Shown here piece by piece: positions 31,493 through 43,290 of a stretch of 64,000 bases of DNA (positions within the stretch are counted from its first letter, which is position 1; every line of letters begins with the position of its first letter). Source of the stretch: Humulus lupulus (taxonomy: Eukaryota; Streptophyta; Magnoliopsida; Rosales; Cannabaceae); assembly GCF_963169125.1 (NCBI RefSeq), contig NC_084793.1, positions 136,440,297 through 136,504,296 of the forward strand. Direction: 5' to 3'. The notes under the pieces were generated by a model. The model searched no databases. It had not been told where the DNA came from and saw only the letters and a list, made by a program, of their open reading frames with translations. The position numbers and the translations under genes were made by a program.

Positions 31493-32249
31493 TGTTGTAC
31501 CCCTAAAATAAGAGCGGAATTACTCATGACGAGGTGCAGATGTCAGACAAGCATATGAAGAAAGTGTACATATAGAGCATCTTGCTAATTCTGGAGTGAG
31601 TAGCTCGAGTCAACTTGACAGCCTACGACAACCAAATAGTCTCCAGATCATTTCTTGTGCAAACAACTTAGTTCAAGATACCCATCGCCCAGATCTCCTT
31701 CATGAAACTCTGAACATGATCCGTGTTAATTTAGATTAGTCCTACAGCACCCAACTCAAAGAAAATGTTAAGCTCGCGGAAGCCTAGTTATGAAGCACAA
31801 TGAAGGATCCTAAAAGACTCAGAGATTCTTTATACGCATCATAAAGGCCCAGATTTTATTATGCATTAATTAACCGAAATAACATATATAAACTTGAAAG
31901 GCAATAATATATTTATGTAAATGGGAAGTTACCGTATTAATGTATGGTTACCCAAAACTGTCCATGACAATCACCTATAAATACAAGGGGAATGGACAGA
32001 AAAAGAGATCAACTTTTTGTATGCAAAAACTCTGCTGAAATTGTCATAAAAAATTTCCTCAAGAGTCTTAAACAAATCAATAAAAGTAACTCATGGACTA
32101 AGTAGATTTTAACCACTGAACCACGTAAAATTGTGTGAGTGCTTCGTGTTCATACTTTTTGTTATTTCTTATACATTCGGTTTACAAAAAGCCTAATATC
32201 TTTATTGTCAGATTTCTAAATCCTCTGTTGGCGAAAAACCACATCAACA
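31493..32249 (+). mobile_element. Tat-2 3' LTR
   Basis: 757 bp, TGTTGTACCCCTAAAATAAG to CACATCAACA. It aligns with the 5' LTR over its whole length (shared GAAGAAAGTGTACATATAGA, CTATAAATACAAGGGGAATG and ACCACTGAACCACGTAAAA) with many substitutions and a few indels. Confidence 0.93.
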
Positions 32250-32254
32250 AAACT
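32250..32254 (+). repeat. Target site duplication of Tat-2, right
   Basis: AAACT, after which the copia-1 LTR resumes with CATCAAGCATTGCTTGACTT. Confidence 0.93.
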
Positions 32255-32722
32255 CATCAAGCATTGCTTGACTTGCATGAGTTTCAAGGCTTGTTAAATC
32301 CCAAATCTCATTCTACTTGGTTGAAGCTTCAAGCAATAAGGGAAGACATGGAATAAAGAATTTGGACAACAATATTCTTATTGTGTAAAAGCCTTAGAAG
32401 TTTCCCAAGTTTGAAGATTCAAGTTGCTCAATACAAAATGTTGTATCTCTCTAAACCCTAATTTTGTATATGTGTCATTCTATTGTGTTTATGTTGTTAG
32501 TATTGATGATTAAAAGTTTCTATGTTCATCTTATAAACATTTAATCACTTAATCCTTTATAATAAAGATTTTCATTCATACCGTTAACATGGTTCTTGGA
32601 TTATCAAGATTTGCATTCCTACTTTGAATAAGGTTCTCGATTAGAATCTAGAGTTTGTAATATTGAATTATTCCTATTATGCATTGTTTATTAAGAAAGT
32701 GTAAAGCCATAAATTTCCAACA
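32255..32722 (+). mobile_element. Copia-1 5' LTR, right part
   Basis: Continues the LTR interrupted at 21786; matches 43813-44270. Ends AAATTTCCAACA. Combined with the left part it is about 949 bp, against 980 bp for the 3' LTR. Confidence 0.92.
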
Positions 32723-33112
32723 ATCAAAATCTCTAGTTTCTAATCACTTTCTTTTTTTATTTTGCATAATCTACAATGAGGAAAATGTGTTCATCTTCTA
32801 CAACCTTCAAATACTTGATTCAAGATTTGGTTTGTGTTTAACACACAACTATGGAAGATCAAAGAAAGTTCTATTTGGATATGCACAACATGAATGTTGA
32901 TATGGATTCAAAGTATTCAATAACAAAGGATGAGACAAATCAATGAGATTACAAACTTAAGGAGATTGGCATCATCAAATTTCTTACTTCTAAATGTGTA
33001 GATTTCAAGTACTTGAATGAAATGTCTTTTTTGCCATATTTTTGTGACTTTGAGTTTATTGCTTATATTAAGAGCACAATGGTGAATGCCAATGAACAAT
33101 TCAAGGGTTATT
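32723..33112 (+). pseudogene. Copia-1 leader and gag start, cut by LINE-2
   Basis: Internal sequence starts ATCAAAATCTCTAGTTTC; I see no standard Met-tRNA binding site (TGGTATCAGAGC). The ATG at 32851 opens MEDQRKFYLDMHNMNVDMDS, homologous to the start of copia-2. A stop at about 32945 breaks it. The text FLPYFCDFEFIAYIKSTMVN continues to the LINE-2 target site. Confidence 0.7.
33098..33112 (+). repeat. Target site duplication of LINE-2, left
   Basis: AATTCAAGGGTTATT here and at 39364-39378, a perfect 15-bp repeat. Confidence 0.93.
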
Positions 33113-33241
33113 TTTTTTATTTGATCAAGAAGAAAAATGAACTTCATTGAACAAAATGGTCAATACAACTTGAGAGCCAAAACACTCAAGAACAAACAAA
33201 CAATCTGTACAACCAACTAAATGAACAGCAGAACAACTCCC

Positions 33242-34869
33242 TTAATTACATTGAAGTTTCCTTATAAAAATCTGCTCTTGGACAGAAATCTTCCTATTAT
33301 CAACTAAATATAGTTTGTACTTAACTATGTTCATAACTTCGTTAGCTATGCTATTAGCTGTCAAAGAATAACCATAAAAAATACACCTATTTCTATTCCT
33401 CCATATGCTGTAGATAACAGCAGCCACAACCAAATTTATAATAGAAGCAATAACTCCATGCCGATCACTAGCAAGCCAAACACCCCAGTTTTTGAAGTCA
33501 CTGGGCCAAGCTTTGTATCCTATCTAGTCAAAAATGATATTAAGGATCAGCTTAGAGAGGCAGCACTCAAAGAAGAGATGAGTGTGACTCTTAATGTGAA
33601 CCTCACAGACAGGACATAACAGGTTATTCACCTGTATGTGAAACCGAGTTAAGTTGTCTCTGGTGAGAAGATGAGCATTAACCACATGCCAAAGTAGAAA
33701 TCGATGCTTAGGAAGAGTAAGCTTACACCAGAATGCATGATAATAACTCACCAGTTGCTGATTTAAAGAGCTATTGTAGAGCTTCGAAGGATGAAATCTC
33801 CCTAGCACACCAGCAGCAAGAATCGCAGCTTGACTAAATTTTCCCCTTATATGGCACAACTTCCTCCAATACCAGCTACTATCTGATTCTAGGTTGTAAT
33901 TCTAGAAGTTGAAACCTTTCAGATATGTAGCATTGATCCATTTGACCCACAGAACATCAGGCTTTTCAGAAATAGCCCAGATATATTTAGCTAAAATAGC
34001 TCTATTCCAACTGGCTCCATCTTTGAAACCGAGACCACCATAGGCTTTAGGAAGGCAAACCTTCTGCCAAGAAGCAAGATGGAGTTTGCTCCTGTGCCCA
34101 GAATTACCCCAAAGAAAGCTACGAAAAAGTTTCTCGACTTCCTTAACAATACTCTGAGGTAAAACAAAGATACTCATCCAGTAATTACGAAGCCCAAATA
34201 AAACTGAGTGAATGAGTTGCATTCGACCAACAAAATAAAGATGCCTGCTAGTCCAAGACTGAAGTCTCAATCTGATTTTTTGGAGAATAATATCACAGTC
34301 TTCATGTCTCCACTTAGTTGGCCGCATAGGCACCCCAAGATACTTAAGTGGAAAGAAGCCTTCAGGGAGCTGAATCTCTTGAGCAATATTCCTTCTCTCA
34401 GTGGCAGTGACACCTCCAAAAAATATATGAGATTTTGTAGCATTTATAGAGAGAACAGTAGCAGCACTAAACTCTACAAGAACTTCTTTAAGAATGCTAA
34501 CAGCTGAATGAGTACCTTTACAAAATAAGATCAAATCATCAGCAAAGCACAGATTTAGAAGCTTAAGGCTTTTGCACATGGGGTGAAATCTAAATGTAGA
34601 TTTAAGAGCAGCTAGTTGAAGGCTCCTAGTCAAATACTCCATGATAACCACAAACAAAAGAGGAGACATAGGATCACCCTGACGCAGCCCCTTCTTGCCC
34701 TTAAATTTGCCTTGAACTCTACCATTCATGAGCAAAGAGTAGGAAGTATTCTGCAAGCAGACCATAATCCATCCTATAAATTTCATAGGAAAACAAAAAG
34801 CCCTTAAAAGATCCTCTAGGATACGCCAATCTACTATGTCATAAGCATTGCTTAAATCAATCTTGATAA
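33242..34869 (-). pseudogene. LINE-2 ORF2, RT C-terminal half and zf-RVT
   Basis: Below the solo LTR the gene continues: IDLSNAYDIVDW (near 34860), then from 34786 GLRQGDPMSPLLFVVIMEY, FADDLILFCKG (catalytic, near 34530), HLYFVGRMQLIHSVLFGL and SFLWGNSGHRSK, open to 33902. After a stop, 33859-33524 holds FWCKLTLPKHRFLLWHVVN and CPVCEVHIKSHTHLFFEC (zf-RVT type). The last frame (33433-33242) has YSIWRNRNRC and ends KISVQEQIFIRKLQCN. Both active-site aspartates are intact. Confidence 0.9.
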
Positions 34870-34874
34870 CACAT
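34870..34874 (+). repeat. Target site duplication of solo LTR B, left
   Basis: CACAT, repeated at 36178-36182. Confidence 0.88.
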
Positions 34875-36177
34875 TGATATCACCCAATAAACTCCTAAGC
34901 GGTCGCAGTAGTAATCAGGCTATGTCGTATCCACAGAGAGACAAACACAACTAAAGATTAGATTAGTAAATAAAAGATAAAAATAAAGTAGAATTGAAAA
35001 GATTGATTTTATGAAATTAAAATGATAGATTAGAGAAAATGATCAGATAAAGAGCATGGCAAGGTAAAGATGCAGTGCTGTAAAACCTATTCTAATATTG
35101 ATATTAATTCAAAACACAGTTGCAATTCTACACTATTAATTGCAACTGGAAGATGTATATGTTAAAAGCACAAATTAAATAATCTAGATTAAATTGAATC
35201 TAACTCCTAATTTCATAGCATATCATATCATATTATATATCCAAGAGCGACAAAATACCACTGGCAGAATGCAGTAAAAGACATACAATATAACAAATAT
35301 ACTAAAATAAATTAACAATCTAAGTTACATAAGAAAAGCATGACTGAACTTATGTAAAAGATGCTAAATAATTTTAGAAAAGAAATTAGAATATGAGAAA
35401 CAAAATAATTAATGAGATATGGAAATGAAGCAGAAGAAGAATCAATATCAATATTGAGAATGAAAAGTACAACAACTGCACTCTAACCTCACCAATATTT
35501 CTAAAATAATTCACTCATTTTTGTCACCTAAAACAAGTAAAATTAAACTAGAAATAAGAAAAGAAACACAATACAAAGTGTATTTTTCTCACTCTCCAAT
35601 CTGATAATTTACACTGGCTTTGGTTCTCTATTTATAGAGAAAATAGGACCAAAAACGTGTAAAAATTGTGTACAAAATAGTGGGGGAAGTGGTTCAAAAA
35701 GCTGATGAAAATGGGAAGTGGCTGATGGTAAAGTGGAGACACGGATGGGACGTGCGTCAGATCGTGTCAGGCGGATGGGACGCATGTCAGGCGCTTCAGA
35801 GGATGGGACGCATGTTAGGCGCGTCAGGTGGCAGCTCGGATTGGACAGCGCGTCAGACGACGTCAGGGGCGGCTGGCGGCTTGACAGCTTGGCTGGCTGC
35901 TTGGGTTTGGGCTCCATTTTGGGCCTAGTTTTGGGCCATTTCATCTTTCAAAAATGCCATTTTCTTCATGATTTCTTCAATTTTAATTCTTTCTTTCTCA
36001 TTTCTTTTTCTTTGTGTCAAAAATATATTTTATTTCCTGAAAATTAAACACAAATTAAATTACAATTAATATTTTCAAATATAAAATATATGACAATAAA
36101 TCTGTTAAAATATTAATTAAAACTTAATTAATTTTACACTTTAAGATTAATAAAATGATATTTTTGAGCACTAATCA
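34875..36177 (-). mobile_element. Solo LTR B (1303 bp) in LINE-2 ORF2
   Basis: Plus-strand ends TGATATCACCC ... GCACTAATCA with TG/CA termini and 5-bp duplication CACAT. Minus strand is probably sense: it begins TGATTAGTGCTC, has TATA-like CTATAAATAGAG (plus 35626-35637) and ends with text like GGATACGACATAGCCTG ... GGTGATATCA, typical of the 3' end of a gypsy (Athila/Ogre-like) LTR. It separates RASTSPRC from IDLSNAYD of the LINE RT. It contains a CpG-rich minisatellite near 35741. Confidence 0.88.
35741..35830 (+). repeat. 28-30 bp CpG-rich repeat in solo LTR B
   Basis: Three copies of GGATGGGACGCATGTCAGGC-like text starting at about 35743, 35773 and 35801, in an otherwise AT-rich LTR. Confidence 0.75.
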
Positions 36178-36182
36178 CACAT
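36178..36182 (+). repeat. Target site duplication of solo LTR B, right
   Basis: Second CACAT, directly after the LTR end TAATCA. Confidence 0.88.
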
Positions 36183-37927
36183 CTAGGCGAAGTAGAAGCC
36201 CTCCCATAGTTCTTGATAAGATCCTGAAGAATCATGATGTTATGAGCAATAGAACGACCCCTAATAAAGGCTCCCTGGTTCGGCTGAATGAGTTCAGGAA
36301 GAACTAAAGCCATTCTCGAACATAAAAGCTTGGCTATACACTTGTATAAGTAGAGCAACAAGTTATAGGTCTATAGTTTATAGCCCGAGATGGATTAGCC
36401 ACTTTAGGGACCAGCAACAGAGTAGTTTCATGAAGCTCAGAAGGAAAACTCCCTGTGTCAAAGCACTAACTAATGGCTGAACAGACTTCATCCCCAATAT
36501 CCTGCCAAACTACCTTGAAAAAACCAGAACCAAAGCCATCAGGTCCTGGGGACTTAGTGATGGGAATACCAAATAAAGCAGCACAAATTTCCTTACGAGA
36601 AAAAGGTTTTAAAAGCATCAATTGTTGATCAACCGAGAGCTTAGATCCCATCTCTATACAATGTAAATTAATCCTGCCAGTAGTAGAACTCGGACTACCC
36701 AAGTAGCCTCTGAAATGCTCAACAAATTGAGAGACAACTTCAGGAAAATTATCTACCAAATTACCTTGATCAGTGATATAGGAAGCAATACCATTTTCAG
36801 CTCTACGCTTCTTCAAACAAGCATGGAAAAAAGAAGTGTTCATATCACCCTTCCTTAACCATGTTATTTTACTTCTTTGGGCTAAGAAACTATGGTACAT
36901 ATGCTCCTGAACCGAAAAAGCTGCAGCAGCTTCTTTCACCACTTCTTGAAAACTATAGTCATGAGGATGAGATTAAGCTAGAAGTTGAGCTTCTTGGTAA
37001 GTCTAATTAGCCTTGTGATAGTTCAAACCAATGTCACCAACATTATCTCTGTTAATTTTTTTTAATCTATGCTTCAACCTCATTGTCTTTAAGTAGATAG
37101 CCCTTAAACCAGTCGCCTTAATAGGCAACCTCCAACTATTCATAACCACCTCTTTGAAGTCATGATGGTCTGCCCAAAAATTATAAAATCTAAATAGTTT
37201 AAAACCCAACTTCTCCATAGGCAGGATAGTAACAACACAAGAGCAATGATCCAAAACAACTTCCCATCTAAACACAGCAGTAGAATGAGGAAAGAAATTA
37301 AGCCAATTCTCATTCATGAAATCATGGTCAATTTTAGAATCGATTCTAGTTGGTCCATCTTGGTTATCAGTCCAAGTGAAATAGGAACCTATACTCTTAA
37401 GAGACTCAACATGAGTATCCTCAAGCCATTGGAGAGAATAAACCAACTCCAAAGCTAAAATCGGTTTCCCTCCAGATCTGTCCATACCAGAGAAAGGGGC
37501 ATTGAAATCCCCTAAAATAATCCAAGCTTTATCAGAGAGAGATATCCTTTGTAACCCTTTTCCATAAACTCCTCCTTCCTTCTATCGTATTAAGCCCATA
37601 GACAAATGTAACATAAAAATCTTGCTTCTGACCAACCATCTTGACCAAGCAATGAACAAACTGATTAGACTCCTCAAGAATCGTAACCCTTACAAAAGCC
37701 TTCCTCCAAACTATCAAAAGTCTGCCTTCAGTAACCAAACTAGTATAAAACTCCCAGCTAGGAAGTTTATGCTCCATGAACTCCATTATTTTATTCCCCT
37801 TCATTTTAGTTTCTAATAAACCACCAACTCCTATTTTATTCCTACTACAAAGATCTATAACTGAATTATGCTTATTAGAACCATTCAACCCTCTCATGTC
37901 CCAGCTCAAAATATTGTTATTATCCAT
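36183..37927 (-). pseudogene. LINE-2 ORF2, endonuclease and RT N-terminal half
   Basis: Start MDNNNILSWDMRGLNGSN at 37927. LLETKMKGNKIME and a GDFNAP-type block (near 37520) mark the endonuclease; frames 37966-37532 and 37485-37003 carry it with a shift near 37530-37490. The linker YLKTMRLKHRLKKINRDN follows, then 36942-36466 with EHMYHSFLAQRSKITW, KGDMNTSFFHACLKKRRAEN and KSPGPDGFGSGFFKVVW (RT start), and 36361-36183 with LCSRMALVLPELIQPNQGAF. Interrupted by stops and shifts, then by solo LTR B. Confidence 0.9.
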
Positions 37928-37955
37928 AGGAAGAGATAGAGACGAGATTACCTTC

Positions 37956-39320
37956 TTAGCCACCATTCACTTGCTCTTGAAGCATCTCAAATTTATTCAA
38001 CTTCTTTTGCCCTTGCCCTGAAAGAATAGAATTAAAACCTGCTACCTGACCTTGTTTAGTATGAGTAGCCACACGCTTTGGAGTAAGCCAATGTTTACTA
38101 TACTGAGCACCCTTGTCTTCATCAGCATTAGCCAAGGTTTTAAGCTGAGAACCCTCAGAATTGTTGACCTGAAACCCTTCTGCATCTGTACAAGGTAAGA
38201 CCGCAGGCACCTCACCTTCAGGTTCGGCAGCATCCTTATTCCTCCTTTCCTTTTCCTCTTCTTTAGCCATAGTATCCTTTTTGACCCAGTGTGTCTTCAG
38301 CTCCTTACGACAATCCACCATTGAGTGACCAAATCCAGAGCAAGCCTTGCACTTAATAGGAAACCATTCATATTCCACCCCCTGTTCCATAATCTGACCA
38401 TGCTCATTAAGAAACTGAATACTTCTAGGAGGATTATCAGTAATTTCCATATTCACAAGAACTCTAGCAAATTGAACTCTTGAGCGCTCCCTTGTAAATT
38501 TGTCAACCATTATCGGTTTACCAATTGTACTCACGAGTGCACTAAGACATTTACTTCCCCAATATTGAAGCCCTAGATCATGTAATCGAATCCACAGAGG
38601 AACTGAACGAACAAGGCGAACAGCACTAAGATCCGCAGTCCATGGAAGAATGATAACAGGTTTCCTATCAAATTGAAGTACACCATTTTCCAGAACAAGA
38701 TCCCTCGTAACATCATCATTAAATTTGACCATGGTCATTCCCATTGTCATTCTAGCAATTTGAGCAATCCATAGATGACCCCAAACTCTTTTGATGAACC
38801 CTTTAAAAATAGCCATTGGAGGATTAGCACCAAGAACCATACAGATTACTGTCGAACTCCAATTCGCAGATTGAATTTTAACCTCTTCAGTATCAACCCT
38901 AGCATATTTCCATCCATCTCTGCATAATGGTTCAGTAAATTCAAGTTTCTGGTCAGAAAATGAGATCTACTTGCCGTGAACTGCTGCCATTGACGGTGGG
39001 TTGAAGCCTGAAAATCCCCTTCCTCCACCTTATCCGCCCAGGAAGCAGTATTCGAGATCGGAGTAGCCCTTCCATCTCCCTTAATATCAGTTTCCTGGGT
39101 TCCATTAACTGCAATCAATCAATCCACTTCAATATTGAGATTCAAACCCTCAGGTCTAACCTCGTCCATATCATTCAAAGCCTCAGTCGCAGGGCCATCG
39201 ATTACCAATCCCTCAATATCTGAACTATACAGAGCCTTCTCATCCTGAACCAACAGAGTATCTTGCTCTTCTACACGAATCTCAGGCTTACGAATCAATT
39301 TCTTCTTCTTCGCAATGAAA
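37956..39320 (-). pseudogene. LINE-2 ORF1
   Basis: Same protein as LINE-1 ORF1. The start codon is lost: IAKKKKLIRKPEIRVEEQ at about 39317 corresponds to MAKKKK in LINE-1. A frameshift lies near 38950-38860 and a stop near 39119. From 38840 the frame is open: MVLGANPPMAIFKGFIKRVW, FARVLVNMEITDNPP, the CCHC knuckle CKACSGFGHSMVDC, and a charged tail, ending in a stop at 37956. Confidence 0.88.
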
Positions 39321-39363
39321 GAGAACAAATCGAGACACTTGCATAAGTTTTTATCAATGTAAT

Positions 39364-39378
39364 AATTCAAGGGTTATT
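39364..39378 (+). repeat. Target site duplication of LINE-2, right
   Basis: Perfect second copy of AATTCAAGGGTTATT; copia-1 gag text resumes here. Confidence 0.93.
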
Positions 39379-40139
39379 GTTATACTTGTTTTGTTTGTAA
39401 AATTATTGATCATCATGTGAGATATGGTAATTGTAAAATTAACCATAATGAGATTAGGGTTAAGGCCAATGATGATGAGATCATTACTATTTTAAATGAA
39501 TAAAATTGGGCTACTTTAATGGATGATGAAATCTGTATGACCCTAATTAAATCTAATGTATTCCATGAGGAATGCATTGAAACCTTAATTGAGAACAATG
39601 GATTTGATGAGGAATGTATGATAACTCTAAAGGAAATTGACAAAGTTTATGCATGTAGTGATGGGACTAATGAAATCTTCAGAGAAGGTGAACATGTCAA
39701 TGCAATTGATGTTGAGATCATTGCAAACCTAAGTAAGGATACCAAGGCCAATGAATTTTATGCTGAGATGATTGCAACCTTGAGTGAAGTTGATGCAACC
39801 CAAGGAAATGTGCAAGGATGGTGGTATGTTACTTGTGCCACCATTCATGTAACCCATGATAAAACTCTTTTCAAAACCTTTGAAAGTGCAAAGGTGGGAC
39901 TTAAAGTCCAAACGAGAAATGAAAAACGATCCAAGACACTTGGAAGGGGCTGTATTGATGAGTTCTTCACTAATGAAAATAAAGTGACCATAACTAATGT
40001 TTTCTATGTTTCCGACATTACTAGTAACATTGTAAGTGGAAGTATATTGAGTGAATCCGCTATCAAAATGGAGTTTGAATGCAGTAAACTCATTTTGACT
40101 AAATTGGATACTTTTGTGGGAAAAGGGTTATTCATGTGA
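39379..40139 (+). pseudogene. Copia-1 gag end and protease
   Basis: Resumes with CYTCFVCKIIDHHVRYGNC, a knuckle-like motif spaced CX2CX4HX6C, not the usual HX4C. An acidic linker with internal echoes follows (EECIETL / EECMITL; EIIANLS / EMIATLSE). The protease block reads GWWYVTCATIHVT (near 39820): the catalytic Asp seen in copia-3 (DTCAT) is Val here, so this protease is dead. It ends FVGKGLFM at 40139 through a frameshift. Confidence 0.78.
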
Positions 40140-41160
40140 TGAGATGATCCTACTTTGTATTCTTGATAATAGTAATAATAATATGGCATCTAATTCTTGT
40201 AATGTGATTAATTATAATTCAATTACATTGTGGCATAATAAATATGTGATTAATTCTAGTTCTATTACTTTGTGGCATAATAGACTTGCTCATATAGGTT
40301 ATAGCACAATTAAAAGAGTTGTTAAATATGGATTAATTAATTTTGATGTGAAGGAGCATGATAAATATGAATTATGTGTTAAATATAAAATAGTTAAGAA
40401 ACCTTTTTTCAAGTGTTGATAGATGTTCAAACTTGCTAGATTTAATACATAGTGATTTATGTGAATTAAATGGTATGTTGACTAGAGAAGGAAATAGATA
40501 CTTCATAACTTTTATAGATGATTGCTCTAAGTATAATTATGTGTATTTTCTTAAGAGTAAGGATGAGACATTTAATGCATTTAAAATCCATGAAGCTTAA
40601 GTAGAAAATCAATTGGAAAGGAAAATAACAACTCTTAGAAGTGATAGAGGTGGTGAATACTTTTGAAATAACTTTAATGAGTTTTGTGAACAGCATGGTA
40701 TTATACATGAATGCACTGCACCATACACTCCACAATAAAATGGAATAGCTGAAAGAAAGAATAAGACTTATCTTGAGATGATTAACCCTATGATTTTACA
40801 TGCTAAATTTTATTATAATTTGTGGGGTGAAACTTTGCTTGCCGCGTGTCATATAGTCATATATTGAATTGAATTCCTATGAAAAAGAACATTGTGTCTC
40901 CATATGAGTTATGGAGAGGAAATAAGCCTAACCTACGTCATCTTAAAGTGTGGGGGTGTCGTGTTTATTGCAAAAGCATGAAGTCTAAAATGACCAAGTT
41001 GGGTCCAAGGGTCATAATGTGTTGTTAGCTATGCCTCAAATAGTAAGGCCTATAGGCTATTAGACTTGGAGTCTAATGTGATAATTTAATCAAGAAAAGT
41101 GAAGTTCTTTTAGAATATGTTATATTGTGATAGCAACTCTCAAGAACCCACATGTGTTGG
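40140..41160 (+). pseudogene. Copia-1 GAG_pre-integrase and integrase
   Basis: LWHNRLAHIGYSTIKRVVKY (near 40271) is the pre-integrase zinc region. Core: IHSDLCELNGMLTREGNRYF (near 40449; first Asp), FIDDCSKYNYVYFL, LRSDRGGEYF (near 40636; second Asp), ECTAPYTPQ*NGIAERKNKT (Glu, near 40713), NLWGETLLAACH. At least nine stops and several shifts; the end (YRLLDLESNVII) is readable to about 41090. Confidence 0.85.
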
Positions 41161-42760
41161 AGAAGAGAAATATCCAAAGGTTGATGAGCAACTTATATTG
41201 CTTCGAAGAAGCCAAAGACTTAAAGAGTTTGAAACAAATGAGAAATGTTCTCAAGTAGAGATGCTCTATGGTAACTTGAAGAAGTCACATTAAAATCTCA
41301 TATGATTCTTCAAGTTGAGGATGATCCCAAAACCTACCAAGATGCAATGTATTCGAGAGACTCCGCTTTTTGGAAGGAGGCAATAAATAATGAGATGGAT
41401 TCAATTATGTGAAACCACTATTGAGAATTGGTAGACCTTCCACAAGGTTCAAAACCAATTGGGTGGAAGTGGGTATTTGGAGGAAATATCACACCGATGA
41501 CACATACAAACCTTCAAAGCTAGATAAGTAGGGTTTAAACAAAAGGAAGGAATAAATTATTTTGAAATGTATGCACCGATAGCTAGGACAACCAAAATAT
41601 GAGTTTTATTTGCCTTATCATCAATATATAACCTTTATGTTCATCAAATGGATGTCCAAATGGCATTCCTAAATGGAGATCTCGATGAGGAGGTATACAT
41701 GGAACAACTAGAGGGTTTTGTTCTAAGGAGAAATGAACATAAAGTGTGTAGGCTTGTTAAATCATTATATGGTTTAAAACAAGCATCGAAACAAGGGCAT
41801 GAGAAGTTTAATAAAGCTATTGTTTCAGATGGGTTTAGACACAATAACGTGGACTAGTGCTTATACTCTGAGGCTTGTGATGACTATGTCATCTTGGTGT
41901 TTTCATATATTGATGATTGTTGATTTGAGAAGACATGCATAATAAAATCGAAGAGGTTTCTATATTCCATTTTCTAGAAGAAGGACCTTTGAGAAGTCGA
42001 TACCTGCTTTGGTATAAAAGCGAGAAGAAATAGTGGGGGTTATTCCTTAAGTTAAGATCACTTTCTTGATAAAGTGCTTGACAAGTTTAATAATCTCAAA
42101 ATCAAAAAAGGCGAATACACCATTTGATTCAAGCATAAAGCTTGAAGGGAACAATAGTAGAGCGGTTAGTAAACTAAGTAGATTTACTAGCAATTCAAGT
42201 ATCGAACATTGGAAGGCAATTGAGAGAATTCTAGGGTACCTAGAGAGGACCAAGAAGCTAGACCTCCAATGTTTTCTAAGATACTTGAGGGATACTCTGA
42301 CGCAAGTTGGATATCGATTGTGGGAGACAATCTCTCAACCATCAGTTGGTTGTTATGCTCAAAAGAGGAGCGGTTTCTTGGGACCCAAAGAAACAAACAT
42401 ATATTTCACTGAACCATGGAGAATGAGTCTATAGCTCTAGTGACAAATGACAAAGAGGCCAAGTGGCTTAGGGATTTCATGAGGAATATCCCAATGGTGA
42501 TAAACAAGTGACATTAGCTAGAGCTTATAATGGCATATATATAATGGGAAGTCTAGACATATAAGTATAAGACATGAGTATGTGAGACAATTGATTCGAG
42601 GATGAATCATATCGAACTCATATGTTAAGACAAGTGAGAACTTAGCAGATTCATTTACAAAACCTCTTGCAAAGAGGTTCGTAAGTTCAACTTCAAAAGG
42701 GATGAGACTGAACTCCAAGAATAATATATTCATCAATGATGGCAATCACACTCCAAACTT
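41161..42760 (+). pseudogene. Copia-1 reverse transcriptase and RNase H
   Basis: RT text appears in pieces: FKQKEGINYFEMYAPIARTT (near 41531), ALSSIYNLYVHQMDVQMAFL and GDLDEEVYMEQLEGFVLRR (41648-41740), LYGLKQASKQGHEKFNKA. The catalytic motif region near 41905 reads FSYIDDC*F, so the usual YVDDML is degraded. RNase H remnants: FTSNSSIEHWKAIERILGYL and ILEGYSDASWISIVGDNLST (near 42278-42340). Many frameshifts; no single frame covers the gene. Confidence 0.83.
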
Positions 42761-43290
42761 GTATACATCAAGAGCAAGAGTTCAATGGGTAAGAACAAGT
42801 CATTGAGTGAATAGTTTCAACACTAACATAGTCATGGCTCCATCAAAGGATGGTTAATGTTGGTTGCTACCGAGTGAGGGTTAAGCCTAGGGCTTTTAAT
42901 GAAGTTCAGTTGTGTGAAACAAACATCTCTAAAGGTAGCAAAGATGTTGTAAGAACTTCACCTATGTGAACTTAGAAGTGGTGCCACCTCTCATGGGAGT
43001 TGGAGTTTCTTCCTGGAAAGTTCATGAAATGGATGAGCACAAGGCCACCAAGAGTGCTAAGCGCGAAAAGTGGAAAATACATGAGTAATCATATAGAGGT
43101 GTGTGAGACATTACCGATTTTTTTTTTCACTAGGAATGTTGGGTTCAATCTTATAAGAATACCATAACATATCAGTAGAAATTGTGTAGTGTTTTCATTA
43201 AGATAAAGTTCAAACCCAAAAGGTACTTTATTTTATGCACTAATATCGTTTTACTATAGAATTGAGGATGTATATAACCAAGTGGGGGAA
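42761..43290 (+). other. Copia-1 3' UTR and polypurine tract
   Basis: Non-coding. Shares GTGGTGCCACCTCTCATG-type text with the 3' UTR of copia-3. Ends in AAGTGGGGGAA (43280-43290), a clear polypurine tract next to the LTR. Confidence 0.75.

Larger units (their letters stand above)
21787..32249 (+). mobile_element. Tat-2: Ty3/gypsy Tat element with both LTRs, PR/RT deleted
   Basis: 10.46 kb, LTR to LTR, with perfect 5-bp duplication AAACT. Contents: 5' LTR, leader, gag, RT connection, RNase H, additional RNase H, integrase, a 64-bp tandem repeat, an antisense gene and 3' LTR. Protease and the RT catalytic core are missing between about 24640 and 24700, so the copy could not move by itself even without its many stops. 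It sits in the LTR of copia-1 and is therefore younger than copia-1. The two LTRs differ by many substitutions and some indels, so it is not recent. Confidence 0.93.
33113..39363 (-). mobile_element. LINE-2: L1-type element inserted in copia-1 gag
   Basis: 6.25 kb including a 1303-bp solo LTR, so about 4.95 kb of LINE. The A-tail is seen as a T run at 33111-33118. Perfect 15-bp duplication. Same family as LINE-1: ORF1 text (WADKVEEGDFQAS, MVLGANPPMAIFKGFIKRVW) and ORF2 text align throughout. Both ORFs contain stops and frameshifts. Confidence 0.93.

Noticed and set aside
35609..36047. Open frames of about 86-111 codons on both strands in solo LTR B
   Set aside because: They overlap the CpG-rich repeat and the LTR end; products are repeat-driven and unlike a protein family.
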